Shown here: positions 7,922-16,215 of the stretch, in pieces | Numbering within the stretch: position 1 is the first letter of the stretch | Layout: the number at the start of each line of letters is the position of its first letter | DNA from: Candidatus Bathyarchaeota archaeon | GTDB lineage: Archaea > Thermoproteota > Bathyarchaeia > Bathyarchaeales > Bathycorpusculaceae | NCBI GenBank assembly: GCA_018396705.1 | Contig: JAGTQZ010000009.1 | Coordinates: 1 to 64,000, forward strand | Length of the DNA stretch: 64,000 nucleotides | Reading direction: 5' to 3' | Translations under genes and position numbers: made by a program | Notes under the pieces: generated by a model | Told to the model about the DNA's origin: nothing | Database searches by the model: none | Seen by the model: the letters and a program-made list of their open reading frames with translations, nothing else

Positions 7922-8550
7922 TATTTCTAATTTTGAATAGAAAAATGGTTTTCCTTCTAACGATTTCGGTTTTTGGTGACCATCGCTGGCAAAGTTAATT
8001 CAGCGGCGCCACCTATTCGGCCACCTATTCAACTCGTAGTCTACGAGAATGTTTCTGTTATAGTCTCATGTTTAACGGCTAACGTGAGTGCCACCAGGTG
8101 CTATATCGTCGAACGTCTCTAGTCGCATACATTTCCCTTCGGAGATAGACATGAGTGTCAGCGTATGGGGGGAACGTGACAAGCGTTAACGTTGCATCAT
8201 CCTCACTGTTGATCTTATTCATGTAGAATCGCTTAAACCTTCGTCCTGCTCGGATTTATCCTCAACCAGTGGCACGATGCTTATTTATGGAAATGCCAAT
8301 TTCGTGGACTGCAAGCCTGATCGAGTGTACAAAGAAGGGCGGAGAGGATGGTGGATCATGCCTTCCGTCAGCGGTTTATTGGCGGCCATATTTGGTTTCG
8401 GAAATGAAATCATCCCTTCCACTGAATTGTGGCTTCAGTTTAGAGGGATATAATTACAGAATTTACAACCCCGACGTTGGCAGCGATTTAATGCTCATTT
8501 CAGTCGTTGCCGCGGCTTTCAAGAAACAATTTAGCCTCCTGAAAAGCTAA
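7922..8550 (+). pseudogene. Decayed duplicate of the upstream secreted PEF-CTERM-like protein
   Basis: No intact gene fills this stretch, but fragments match the gene at 6742-7779 in order. A signal-peptide-like MVFLLTISVFG begins near 7945. About 8142-8193 aligns with 6950-7000 at roughly two thirds identity; EIDMSVSVWGE corresponds to EINMTADEWEN, then runs into a stop. SSLLILFM then a stop near 8200 corresponds to SDSFLFYVF. Near 8448-8485 a frame reads DIITEFTTPTLAAI, matching VVIPEFTVPALITV. A frame ending at 8550 supplies the helix and KKQ end. The 93-residue open frame at 8269-8550 is a mosaic of these frames, not a gene. Confidence 0.6.
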
Positions 8551-8564
8551 ACTACTTTCTCCTC

Positions 8565-8975
8565 TCATTTTATCTTGTTCAAAGCTTCTCTAAGCTCTGC
8601 AATTTCTTTTACGATTACATCTGAGTGAGCTATTATCCATGGGCTTGGGTTTTTAAGTTTGCACACACATATGGTCTTTTTGCCCTTCATTTTTGCATAG
8701 AAGAGTTCCATGCATGTTCCAGCTGAAAGTTTAGGCATGTAGGCAATTAAAACATCACATTTCACGATGTCTTCCAAATCCCGCTTTATAAAATCCAATG
8801 GTGGAACTTTCAACCACCAGTTTGGTTCCTTGCCTCTATACAAGACTTTTTCACGTTGCCATGGGTCAATAGGTTCATATTCGCAGCGTATGCAAATTCG
8901 CCTAATCTTTTCTCTATAGCCTTGACGTTTTTCCATTCCTTGAATTGGACCTGAAATGAAGGCTTTACCTTTCAT
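8565..8975 (-). CDS. Nucleoside 2-deoxyribosyltransferase-like protein (DUF4406-like)
   Basis: A 136-residue protein with the Rossmann-like fold of the nucleoside deoxyribosyltransferase group. It starts MKGKAFISGPIQGM, the strand-loop that binds the sugar. EYEPIDPW lies near residue 34 and RDLEDIVKCDVLIAYMP near 67-83. SAGTCMELFYAKMKGK supplies the Glu expected of the nucleophile in SxGTxxEl. It may act in nucleotide salvage or cleave an N-glycosidic bond. I chose the ATG at 8975, since a GGGAG sits about 11 bases upstream and family proteins start right at this strand; a TTG nine bases earlier is possible. Confidence 0.7.
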   Translation of the reverse strand: MKGKAFISGPIQGMEKRQGYREKIRRICIRCEYEPIDPWQREKVLYRGKEPNWWLKVPPLDFIKRDLEDIVKCDVLIAYMPKLSAGTCMELFYAKMKGKKTICVCKLKNPSPWIIAHSDVIVKEIAELREALNKIK

Positions 8976-9052
8976 GACTCTCAAGCTCCCTCTCGAAATT
9001 TTTCTATGGAAAGAATTAAGAGTAGGGTAGCATATTTTGGTTTTTCAAATAT

Positions 9053-10336
9053 GTGAAAGGGCGTTTAAGTTTGGGACTGCTAGATCCAGTGAGTGCTATC
9101 GTGGTGTCCTTCTGCCTTTTGGGCGTGTTACTTTATAAGCGGGTGCATTTGGGAGTAACGTTGACAGCCACAGCCTTGGTGCTGGCTTTGCTTGCTCTCA
9201 ATTGGCAAAATATCCCAAGCATCGCGTATGAAACTGTAGACCCTTCAACTAAAGATGGCTTGCTCACATTGTCCGTTGTCCTGGCAACCTTTGGAATAAT
9301 GTGGTTAAGCCAGCTTTACAAGGAGACTGGCGAAATAACCAGATTAAGCGAGAGCCTAAGCAAGCTTGTCAAAAACCCAAAAATTGTTTTGAGCACTCTT
9401 CCAGCAATAATTGGGTTTCTGCCCGTTGCAGGCGGTGCGCTCATGTCGGCACCGATCGTGGACGCTGAGGCGGAAAAACTGAAGCTAACATCAGAAAGGA
9501 AATCCTACATAAACATCTGGTTTAGGCATACGATTTATCCTGTTTATCCGCTGGGCCAAACACTTATAATAACTGCCGCCCTAACCGGAACAACCGTTTT
9601 CTCTATAATTCTACTTCAAATTCCAACGGTCATAGTCATGGAAGTTGCTGGTTTCATTATCGGCTTCTGGAAAATAGCAACCCCGAAGGAGAAAAAGGAA
9701 ACCGTGAAGATCAACGGGACCTCAGAAATAAAAACTTTCATCACTTCTTTCTCGCCCATTTTGGCGACAATAGTTATAGCCGTCTTCATAGACCTCATAA
9801 TTCCTGAATTTTCCCGACTTGGCTTGGACGTCTTATTGGCGACTTTTGCCGGTTTAGCGTTTCTGATTATAACTTCTCGGTTAAACCTTAAAACATTGAT
9901 GAGACCACTACAAAGTCTGGGAATTTACGATGTGACTCTCGCCGCTTACAGCGCTTTTCTGTTGCGAAATGTCATGGGGGCAGCAGGCATATCGCAGATT
10001 TTTCAACCACTAGTTTCAAATGGAGGCATCGATATAATAGTACTATTGACAGTTGTTCCAGTAGCGCTAGGCTTTCTTACCGGTTCTCCAGCTGGGGGAG
10101 TAGCCATAAGCGTCTCAATTCTAACTGGCATCCTAGCTTTTTCGCCAAGAATCGCAGCACTCATGTATATTAGTGCATACCTTGGTTATCTTATCGCGCC
10201 CACCCACTTATGCTTCACCTTCACCCTTCAATACTTCAAATGCTCCATTGGAAAGATTTACAAATATGTGATTCCGTCATTTGCCTTAACGTTTGCGACG
10301 GCTCTAGTAATCTATTTTCTACCTTTCTCCTTTTAA
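9053..10336 (+). CDS. DUF401-family integral membrane protein (putative transporter)
   Basis: A 427-residue protein with ten or more hydrophobic helices. Recognisable features are PAIIGFLPVAGGALMSAPIV near residue 123, FRHTIYPVYPLGQT near 162, and GFLTGSPAGGVAISVSI in the second half. These two related glycine/proline-rich re-entrant-like segments resemble ion-transporter-superfamily permeases and the DUF401 family found in archaea. Substrate unknown. The GTG start at 9053 lies just before the first helix. Two DUF131-like genes follow on the same strand. Confidence 0.75.
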   Translation: MKGRLSLGLLDPVSAIVVSFCLLGVLLYKRVHLGVTLTATALVLALLALNWQNIPSIAYETVDPSTKDGLLTLSVVLATFGIMWLSQLYKETGEITRLSESLSKLVKNPKIVLSTLPAIIGFLPVAGGALMSAPIVDAEAEKLKLTSERKSYINIWFRHTIYPVYPLGQTLIITAALTGTTVFSIILLQIPTVIVMEVAGFIIGFWKIATPKEKKETVKINGTSEIKTFITSFSPILATIVIAVFIDLIIPEFSRLGLDVLLATFAGLAFLIITSRLNLKTLMRPLQSLGIYDVTLAAYSAFLLRNVMGAAGISQIFQPLVSNGGIDIIVLLTVVPVALGFLTGSPAGGVAISVSILTGILAFSPRIAALMYISAYLGYLIAPTHLCFTFTLQYFKCSIGKIYKYVIPSFALTFATALVIYFLPFSF

Positions 10337-10350
10337 AAACGCTTAAAAGC

Positions 10351-10662
10351 ATGCGTTTGCTCAGACGTAAAATGGGCTTGAAGATGACTTTGGCAGATCT
10401 AGCTCTCGAGGCAGGCAACTTTTACAGCACCGGCGTAATCATGATTTTAGCTGGCATAATAGTGATCATTGTAGCGTTTGTTTTGCTTTTCGCCTCAAGC
10501 TTAAAAAATGGAAAAGTGAGAGGCGGTGGGGCAGTTATAATAGGGCCTTTCCCAATAATTTTTGGCACTGACAAAGAATCTGTAAAGGCGATTCTATGGC
10601 TTTCGATAACCCTTACAATACTCCTGTTCATTCTTTTCACAGTTCTGTATTTGCTGAGGTGA
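10351..10662 (+). CDS. DUF131-family small membrane protein
   Basis: About 103 residues from the ATG at 10351, with two hydrophobic helices (ILAGIIVIIVAFVLLFASSL and ILWLSITLTILLFILFTVLYL). The linker GGGAVIIGPFPIIFGTDKES carries the GPxPIxFGsd signature of archaeal DUF131 proteins. Function unknown. An ATG 11 codons further in is an alternative start; the frame is also open upstream but there runs inside the DUF401 gene. The gene starts 14 bases after that stop and ends 6 bases before its paralogue, so the three form a likely operon. Confidence 0.7.
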   Translation: MRLLRRKMGLKMTLADLALEAGNFYSTGVIMILAGIIVIIVAFVLLFASSLKNGKVRGGGAVIIGPFPIIFGTDKESVKAILWLSITLTILLFILFTVLYLLR

Positions 10663-10668
10663 AAAAGT

Positions 10669-10962
10669 ATGGAAGGAAAAGAGCAGACTGAAACAAAATG
10701 GGTTAAACGTTTCTTAATGCTGTTTTTTACGGGTTTCCTTATAATACTGTTGGGCATGGTTTTATTGATGGTGTCAGCGTTGCTGTCCGAAACCGGAACA
10801 ACAAGTGTTGGCGGCGTCATTTTCATATGGTTCTTTCCAATAGTTTTCGGTGCTGGCCCAGAAGCCCATTGGCTCATCTTGTTTGCAATAGTTTTGGCAG
10901 TTTTGGGTATAATAATGCTTGTTGTGATGCAGAAAGTGGCTGAAAAAAGCGTTTTCAACTAG
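10669..10962 (+). CDS. DUF131-like small membrane protein (paralogue of the preceding gene)
   Basis: A 97-residue protein with a short polar N-terminus, two hydrophobic helices (residues 14-40 and 67-88), and the linker SVGGVIFIWFFPIVFGAGPEA. That linker corresponds to the GPxPIxFG motif of the DUF131 protein just upstream but is diverged. The pair looks like an old tandem duplication. Function unknown. Its last 8 bases overlap the end of a convergent small ORF on the minus strand. Confidence 0.6.
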   Translation: MEGKEQTETKWVKRFLMLFFTGFLIILLGMVLLMVSALLSETGTTSVGGVIFIWFFPIVFGAGPEAHWLILFAIVLAVLGIIMLVVMQKVAEKSVFN

Positions 10963-11074
10963 TTTTCTTTTCTTCTCCGCCATAGATTATGTATAGGAAT
11001 ATTAGGACTAAGGCGACAAAAGTTAGGGTCATTAAGACGTATTTAATGGTTTCAAAGTATTCTGCAATGTTCAT
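10955..11074 (-). CDS. Single-pass membrane microprotein, 39 residues
   Basis: The frame encodes MNIAEYFETIKY, a hydrophobic segment VLMTLTFVALVLIFLYIIY, and a charged tail GGEEKKTS. The ATG at 11072-11074 is preceded by a strong Shine-Dalgarno GGAG about 7 bases upstream (CAGGAGAACAAA then ATG). The clean amphipathic-start / helix / charged-end layout and the ribosome site argue for a real gene. It is alone on this strand and overlaps the end of the convergent DUF131-like gene by 8 bases. Function unknown. Confidence 0.5.
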   Translation of the reverse strand: MNIAEYFETIKYVLMTLTFVALVLIFLYIIYGGEEKKTS

Positions 11075-11116
11075 TTTGTTCTCCTGCCACTTTTTCATTT
11101 AGAGATGTTTAAGTAT

Positions 11117-11527
11117 TTAAGGAGTTGGTTTCCGCCATTCCTGCATTAATGTCTCGTAAAGCTCGTCATCGCTGTCTATTTGTTCATACCATCCTAGGCT
11201 GTTGGCGATTTTCTGGGCAATTAGATGGTAGCATAGGTGCACTTTTCGGTCTAGGACGCGGAAGTAGAAGTCGTCGCATGTGCAGAATTCGGCTTCGGGC
11301 ATTATTAGGTAGTCGCGTTCCTTGCCAACTACAACCCAAACTACTCTGCCGCTTGGTTTGAATAGGTATTTTTTGACGCGGTTTTCTTTTAGGGCTTCGA
11401 AGGCTCTTGCGAAGCGTTGTCCAAAAACCTCGTATAGCCTTGTTAAACTTTTGCCTGTCAGTTTGCCTTCGGCTTTAGCTTCCTTGCATACGAGACTTAA
11501 TATGTCAGTCTCTGATTCGGCGTTCAT
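11117..11527 (-). CDS. SWIM zinc-finger protein
   Basis: A 136-residue protein. The N-terminal half is helical and charged. Residues about 80-105 contain CTCDDFYFRVLDRKVHLCYHLIA, the SWIM pattern C-x-C followed by C-x-H that binds zinc. The preceding strands (KYLFKPSGRVVWVVVGKERDYLIMP) fit the beta part of the domain. SWIM fingers bind nucleic acids or proteins and, in archaea, occur in small stand-alone proteins whose partner is unknown. It is followed on the same strand, after 39 bases, by hsp20-like genes transcribed from upstream. Confidence 0.75.
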   Translation of the reverse strand: MNAESETDILSLVCKEAKAEGKLTGKSLTRLYEVFGQRFARAFEALKENRVKKYLFKPSGRVVWVVVGKERDYLIMPEAEFCTCDDFYFRVLDRKVHLCYHLIAQKIANSLGWYEQIDSDDELYETLMQEWRKPTP

Positions 11528-11566
11528 GGAGGATACATACTTAGACCGCTAAAGGAAGGAGGATGG

Positions 11567-12163
11567 CTACTCTATTTTTATTGGTTCGCCTTTGGGTTTT
11601 TTCTCTTCCTTTATTTTCGGAAGCTTAACCTCCAAGACACCGTTCTTATACTGGGTTTTTGCTTCTTTCACGTTAACCTTGGCTGGAAGCGTTATTTCCT
11701 TATAGTATTTCCTTTGGGGTGTTTCAACGCTTATGGTTAAAGTGTCCTCGGTGCCGTGAAGCTTAATATCCTCCTTTTCTACGCCTGGCAGCTCAGCCAC
11801 CACATGGATTTCGTTGTTTGTTTCAACGATGTCCACCAGTGGTTCGCGTTCCTCTTTAACGGTTGGTCCATAGCGGCTTGGTTTGACGTTGCCAAACTCG
11901 CGGATTTCAGGTTTACCGTCTGGCCCTATCTTTATGCTGTAACCGTAAACGAAGGGTCCCAGCTCGCGTATGGTCGAACCATCTGGAAGCTTGCGTTCCC
12001 TGACATAATCCTTTGGAACGCGGGAGGTGAAGGCTTTAAATTCCTCCTCCATCATTCTCTCCATTTCGCGGAACATGCGGTCAATGTCCTCGAAGAACCA
12101 GCTTCCGAAGAATGGGAACCGCCTACGCCTGAACCATTCTGGAAAATCTTCATCTTCAGGCAT
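11567..12163 (-). CDS. Hsp20 / alpha-crystallin-family small heat-shock protein
   Basis: A 198-residue protein. The N-terminal region is rich in Phe, Arg and Glu (DFPEWFRRRRFPFFGSWFF), usual for sHsp oligomerisation arms. The alpha-crystallin domain covers roughly residues 100-185, with EPLVDIVETNNEIHVVAELPGV, then LEVKLPK, the conserved strand-9 region. The extra middle segment (GYSIKIGPDGKPEIREFGN) is longer than in bacterial IbpA and is typical of one archaeal subgroup. It should act as an ATP-independent holdase. The ATG is at 12163. Confidence 0.92.
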   Translation of the reverse strand: MPEDEDFPEWFRRRRFPFFGSWFFEDIDRMFREMERMMEEEFKAFTSRVPKDYVRERKLPDGSTIRELGPFVYGYSIKIGPDGKPEIREFGNVKPSRYGPTVKEEREPLVDIVETNNEIHVVAELPGVEKEDIKLHGTEDTLTISVETPQRKYYKEITLPAKVNVKEAKTQYKNGVLEVKLPKIKEEKKPKGEPIKIE

Positions 12164-12207
12164 TTCTACACCTCTAACTGGTGTAGGTAATCCTTTCTAT
12201 TAAAGGT

Positions 12208-13050
12208 TTATGGCTTTCCGAAAAATTCAAGCTGGCTTAAATAGCCTAGGAAAGTTCCATCTAAAAGATAAACTTCAGCGTTTTCTAAGTCAACAGCTTC
12301 CGTGCGAAGGATCGGCCCGACAATTTTCTCGCTTTCTGCAGCGTCCTTCTCATTTAAGGGTTTTCCGCCTAAAAACTCATTGAAGGATGGCATTATGAAA
12401 AGCTGGCTGGTTTTGGGCTTCACCTTATAATGTTTCAGCAATGTTTTATGAAGGGTTTTCTCAATTTTTATTCCATGCTTTTGAAGCAGGATTTCCGCCA
12501 GCCTGTTTGGGTTACATTTGGCTTTAACCCAAACTTGCCGTGTTATTCGGAATCCAGCGGGGTCGCGGAGGACAATGACTGGATGGACATGTCCCATAAC
12601 GAAGGTTTTGCATTTAAGAAGGACAGGTGACGGCCAGCGGTGCCCGTGAAAAAAGCCTGCATCGCCTATCACCGTGCCGGATGATGGCAATATTCTTATG
12701 CCTTCAGGAAGTAGTGGTTCAAGGTTTCCATCATGGTTTCCGTGAATTATCTGGATTTCACCTATGTGCTTTTTAAGTTCGTTGAAGAATTCGGGGACAT
12801 CTTGCCACTCGCCAAGTTCAGCTGTGGCCACCGTGTGTTTTACGTCTCCTAAAATCAGCAGTCTGTCAGGCTTGTGGGCTTTTATGAGAATTTTCAGTTT
12901 TTCCAGAAGCTTTGAGGCTTGGGCTGGCACGTGGATGCCTTTTTCAGATAGGGCTATTTCCCATCCTATGTGTAGGTCTGCCACGACGAGGGTTTTGGTT
13001 TCCCTTGTTTTCACGAGAGCCGCCGGGTGAGGCGTTAAAGGCGTTATCAT
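12208..13050 (-). CDS. Calcineurin-like metallophosphoesterase
   Basis: A 280-residue protein with all phosphoesterase metal motifs: VADLHIGWE near 23, LLILGDVKHT near 64, IIHGNHDG near 99, FHGHRWP near 133 and MGHVHPV near 151. Its layout (N-terminal TPHPAALV, early DLHIG) is that of the archaeal ICC-like/YbbF group, often encoded near helicase or repair genes. It is probably a DNA or nucleotide phosphodiesterase; the substrate cannot be told. It lies 13 bases downstream of the inositol-phosphatase-like gene, on the same strand. Confidence 0.85.
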   Translation of the reverse strand: MITPLTPHPAALVKTRETKTLVVADLHIGWEIALSEKGIHVPAQASKLLEKLKILIKAHKPDRLLILGDVKHTVATAELGEWQDVPEFFNELKKHIGEIQIIHGNHDGNLEPLLPEGIRILPSSGTVIGDAGFFHGHRWPSPVLLKCKTFVMGHVHPVIVLRDPAGFRITRQVWVKAKCNPNRLAEILLQKHGIKIEKTLHKTLLKHYKVKPKTSQLFIMPSFNEFLGGKPLNEKDAAESEKIVGPILRTEAVDLENAEVYLLDGTFLGYLSQLEFFGKP

Positions 13051-13063
13051 TGCCTGCTCCTTT

Positions 13064-13915
13064 TTAGGGTTTTAGGAGACTTAGGATTGTTTTATGGATT
13101 TTCTGGTTGGCTGAGGCCACAAAAGTCAGTTTTTCAGCTGGATCTAGTTTGGCGTTTAATGGTTTGCCATCCGGCGTTGTTACTCTTGCCCCAGCCTCTT
13201 GTATTATTAGCCATGCGGCGGCTGTGTCGGTGGTTCTGAGTTTTCCCCGAATGTCTATGAAGGCGTCTATAGTGCCGTCTGCTACATAACACATTTCAAG
13301 GGCATTAGCGCCCAAGTGACGGATGTGCTTAGTCTGCTCTATTAGACGGGTTATGCGTGGAGCTATTTCCCGAACCTTGTACGTGTTTAGGTCTATGCCT
13401 ACAACCGCGTCTGACAAGTCCGCATGTTTTGAGGGCTTTATCTCTTGGTTATTGCGTTTTGCGCCTTTGCCTTTTGCGGCGGCGTATGTGACGTTGTGGA
13501 AAATGTCTGCCACTAATGCGGCATGCACTGTTCGAAGTTCCGGTTTGGTGGAGACAGCTATGGATGTTGCATAAAATGGTATACCTCTTGTAAGGTTGGT
13601 TGTTCCGTCTATGGGGTCAGCTGTAATGTAGGCTTGTTCCGGGTTTGCACCGTACACTTTTATTCCGGACTCTTCGCTTATGAGCGTAAAAGATAAGCCG
13701 TTTCCGAGAAGCGTTTCAACTATGGCTTTTTCAGCCGCCAAATCTATCTGTTTTATGGGATCCCCGCCCGCGCCTATGCCCAAGTTTGGCTGGAGCTGGT
13801 TTAAGGATGTTTTTAGTAATGGGGCAATTTGTTTTTTTACGTTGTTTTTGCATTCTTCTAGGATTTGAAGCCAATCCACTTTAATTTCACTCTGTTGTAT
13901 TTTTGGATATTCCAA
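13064..13915 (-). CDS. Inositol monophosphatase / fructose-1,6-bisphosphatase family protein
   Basis: A 283-residue protein with the IMPase Mg2+ site: EESG at residues 82-85, ADPIDGTTNLTRGIPFYATS near 99-118 and TDTAAAWLIIQEAGA near 230-244. Archaeal members often hydrolyse both inositol-1-phosphate and fructose-1,6-bisphosphate, and so could serve gluconeogenesis or inositol-lipid synthesis. A third possibility is 3'-phosphoadenosine 5'-phosphate hydrolysis. It is the first gene of a two-gene minus-strand unit with the phosphoesterase. Confidence 0.88.
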   Translation of the reverse strand: MEYPKIQQSEIKVDWLQILEECKNNVKKQIAPLLKTSLNQLQPNLGIGAGGDPIKQIDLAAEKAIVETLLGNGLSFTLISEESGIKVYGANPEQAYITADPIDGTTNLTRGIPFYATSIAVSTKPELRTVHAALVADIFHNVTYAAAKGKGAKRNNQEIKPSKHADLSDAVVGIDLNTYKVREIAPRITRLIEQTKHIRHLGANALEMCYVADGTIDAFIDIRGKLRTTDTAAAWLIIQEAGARVTTPDGKPLNAKLDPAEKLTFVASANQKIHKTILSLLKP

Positions 13916-13991
13916 TAATAAGGTTGATGGTTTTGGTTATAAAGTCTTAAAAAGCGTTCTAGAGGAAGCTTCTAAAGGATTTCTTCAGAAA

Positions 13992-14001
13992 ATTTTTAAA
14001 C
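13992..14001 (+). promoter_or_regulatory. TATA-like box for the winged-helix gene at 14023
   Basis: ATTTTTAAAC is centred about 26 bases before the ATG at 14023, so the transcript would start at or within a base or two of the start codon. This fits a leaderless archaeal mRNA; no Shine-Dalgarno is visible. Confidence 0.4.
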
Positions 14002-14022
14002 AGAAGAGAAAAAGAAACAGAT

Positions 14023-14262
14023 ATGTCCTCGGAGTGGGCGTCAACGGATACGAGGGTGACAAAAATTTTAGAGGCGCTGGCTGATGGAAAATGGCATGCG
14101 AAAAGGGAGCTTCTGGAGGAAACAGGACTTGGGCATGGGCATCTCGATACGATTTTAGGGTTTTTAGCGGCTTACGGGTTCATAACGGTGGATGCGGCTG
14201 GTGGCAAGGTTAGGCTCGACGAAAATTTTAGGAGACTTCTACTTCAAGAGATTAGTCAATGA
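14023..14262 (+). CDS. Winged-helix DNA-binding protein
   Basis: A 79-residue protein that is almost entirely one winged helix-turn-helix. TRVTKILEALADGKWHAKRELLEETGL (residues 7-33) supplies helices 1-2, HGHLDTILGFLAAYGFI the recognition helix, and VDAAGGKVRLDE the wing hairpin. It is a likely transcription regulator. The target is unknown; the nearby pilin/Roadblock cluster is a candidate only by proximity. Confidence 0.75.
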   Translation: MSSEWASTDTRVTKILEALADGKWHAKRELLEETGLGHGHLDTILGFLAAYGFITVDAAGGKVRLDENFRRLLLQEISQ

Positions 14263-14365
14263 GTTTTAACAGGCTTTCTGATAAAAATAGAATTAATAGA
14301 ATTAATATGTAGGTGGATGTATGCACAAAAATGAGGGTTGGACGGAAAGCCCTATTTCTCAACCC

Positions 14366-14758
14366 CTAAATTTGGCTGAGTTCTTCTTGGATCTTTTTGA
14401 GGTCGGCGTTCTTCTCTGTGAAGATGCTCACTTTATTTTCGCCGATGGTGAAGGATAGAATTTTGACTTCTTTTCCTTCTACGATAATGTTTTTGGCATC
14501 GCCGAGGTTGAAGGCTTCTGAGAGTTCTTCTTCTGCATCAATGGCTGAAGCTGATAGGAGGGCGTATTCAATGAGTTTGGATGGGTCTTTGAGGTCTATG
14601 GTTGCTGACGTTGAGTTTCGGAGAATGTAGCCAATAACGCCCTCGTGGTTCTTTATTTCTTCAAGGTTTGCCCTAAGTTCATGGGGGGATGATGCTTCTA
14701 TGGCTATTGGTTCTGTGAGGGTTGGCTCTTCCTCCAGAGTTTTCTTTTTCTTGGTCAT
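14366..14758 (-). CDS. Roadblock/LC7-like domain protein
   Basis: A 130-residue protein. The first 35 residues are charged (TKKKKTLEEEPTLTEP). Residues about 38-130 follow the Roadblock alternation: EGVIGYILRNS, a DPSKLIEYALLSASAI helix, and IIVEGKEVKILSFTIGENKVSIF strands ending in DLKKIQEEL. Roadblock proteins dimerise and often serve Ras-like GTPases, but no GTPase gene is close. It lies 13 bases after a larger Roadblock gene. The assignment is by fold pattern, not by a strict motif. Confidence 0.6.
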   Translation of the reverse strand: MTKKKKTLEEEPTLTEPIAIEASSPHELRANLEEIKNHEGVIGYILRNSTSATIDLKDPSKLIEYALLSASAIDAEEELSEAFNLGDAKNIIVEGKEVKILSFTIGENKVSIFTEKNADLKKIQEELSQI

Positions 14759-14771
14759 TTTTTCGCCTCCG

Positions 14772-15671
14772 TTATTCGATCACAGGTTTAACTCTCACCA
14801 GTTCTCCCCTTTTTATTTCAAGGGTTAGCTGCGCCTTTTCTGGAATTTGGACCACACCCTTGCCTGAGTATTTGGAGTCTTTTATGGGTTTAACCTTGTA
14901 GCGGGCTGTTTTTCCGTCGAAGGTTTCGATCTCAACGTATTCTATCCTTTTGCCTTCGAATGTGTTTTCCCAGCTGGAGATGGTTTCGCTGTCGATTCGC
15001 ACAGTGTCAGATGGCACAAGTAGTCCGCCAATGTTTTCCACTATTAGCTGAACTGCGGGAGGATCAAAAGATAAGGGCCCTTCGGAGGTTTCAGGGGCAA
15101 GTACTGGTTTGGCTTCTGGCTCAAACTTCCCCTCTTTTTCGCCGGTTTTCTCAGGTTCTGGCGTAAGCTCTTCAACCTGTTTTTCGGCGAATTCTTCGTT
15201 TGGTTTTTCTGGTTTTAGGGTTTCAGTTTCGGGTTCTGGTTGAGGCGCAGGCGAAGGGGGATGAACTGTGTTTTTGAGGGGGGTAGGGCTGATTTTTTCC
15301 AACACTTTCAAGACTGTTGGAATTAGGACGCGGGCAACTGTCTCCACATAGCCTACGTCTGCCTTTGCAGAGTAAACCATAACCAAGTGGTGTCCGTTAA
15401 AGTGGTAAAGTTTAACTGTGCCCATGCTTCCGTTTAGGGTTATGGCTTCAATGCCGCCTATGGCTTCGGCTCTTTCAAGAATATCATCAAAAGCGTCCAC
15501 TACTCGAACCATAGTTTTCTGCGGAATGCTTGCGTCTCCCGCGATTATTTCGCCGTTCTCGTTGTAAATGAAGGCGTGTTGAATATCTGGGCAAACGTTT
15601 CGCATTTCATCTAGGGCGTTCTTTAAGGCTATCGAGTAGATCTCGTTATCTTCCATAAATACACCTTCCAT
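14772..15671 (-). CDS. Roadblock/LC7 domain protein with Pro/Glu-rich linker and C-terminal beta domain
   Basis: A 299-residue protein in three parts. Residues 6-130 are a Roadblock/LC7 domain (HAFIYNENGEIIAGDASI, LERAEAIGGIEAITLNG, YHFNGHHLVMVYS, ADVGYVETVARVLIP). Residues about 135-205 are a linker dominated by Pro, Glu and Lys. Residues about 205-299 form a beta-rich domain ending GVVQIPEKAQLTLEIKRGE, reminiscent of AbrB-like or double-psi barrels (inference). The linker suggests a tether between a dimeric platform and a binding domain. It lies 22 bases after the coiled-coil gene at 15694. Confidence 0.7.
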   Translation of the reverse strand: MEGVFMEDNEIYSIALKNALDEMRNVCPDIQHAFIYNENGEIIAGDASIPQKTMVRVVDAFDDILERAEAIGGIEAITLNGSMGTVKLYHFNGHHLVMVYSAKADVGYVETVARVLIPTVLKVLEKISPTPLKNTVHPPSPAPQPEPETETLKPEKPNEEFAEKQVEELTPEPEKTGEKEGKFEPEAKPVLAPETSEGPLSFDPPAVQLIVENIGGLLVPSDTVRIDSETISSWENTFEGKRIEYVEIETFDGKTARYKVKPIKDSKYSGKGVVQIPEKAQLTLEIKRGELVRVKPVIE

Positions 15672-15693
15672 ACATTGGCAAAAGCAAAAGAAG

Positions 15694-16119
15694 CTATGTT
15701 ATTTTGAAGAGGATGCGCTCCGGCACGCCGTCGTTCTCCACAACAATATATTTTAGGCCTTCAGTGTCGCCTAGCTGATCCAGCCATTTTAGGGCTTCGC
15801 GTGCCTTCTGCAGAACCAACAGCCTTTCCTGGTAGCTGCGCACCACCTGCTCTATGGCGGTCAACTCGTGGAATGGATTAGCATCCAACACAATGCTTAG
15901 GCTGCCAACAGTGATTTCGCCTAGGCTTTCGGCAGCCGTCTTCTTGCCAGCCAACTTCATGACCACTTCACGGATTTTCTTGGATTTCTCGGCTAAAGCC
16001 CTAATCTCATCTAGGCGGCGCAAATACTCGCCTAAAGTGCTTTTTGTCTCGGCAATCTGTTTCTCCAGAGTTTCGGCTATATCCTGCGCCGAAGCATACT
16101 CCTTCAACTCAACCACCAT
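15694..16119 (-). CDS. Coiled-coil protein of unknown function
   Basis: A 141-residue protein. Residues 8-62 are strongly helical and heptad-like (DIAETLEKQIAETKSTLGEYL then IRALAEKSKKIREVVMKLAG). A short strand pair ITVGSLSIVLDANP follows, then a second helical hairpin (AIEQVVRSYQERLLVLQKARE), and a strand tail GLKYIVVENDG. I do not recognise the family. Its place between the pilin gene (97 bases upstream) and the Roadblock gene suggests a structural or adaptor role in the same system. Confidence 0.6.
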   Translation of the reverse strand: MVVELKEYASAQDIAETLEKQIAETKSTLGEYLRRLDEIRALAEKSKKIREVVMKLAGKKTAAESLGEITVGSLSIVLDANPFHELTAIEQVVRSYQERLLVLQKAREALKWLDQLGDTEGLKYIVVENDGVPERILFKIT

Positions 16120-16215
16120 ACCAATTTACACCTCCAACATCAACGAAACAATAGAGAGGGAAACTAAGCGAAACCCACACCCTACCCCCAATCTCAACAC
16201 TGTTGCAAAGAAAGG

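Noticed and set aside
8269-8550. A 93-residue open frame as a gene
   Set aside because: Neighbouring frames carry fragments of the upstream secreted protein; this frame is a mosaic within that decayed copy, and only its end matches the membrane tail.
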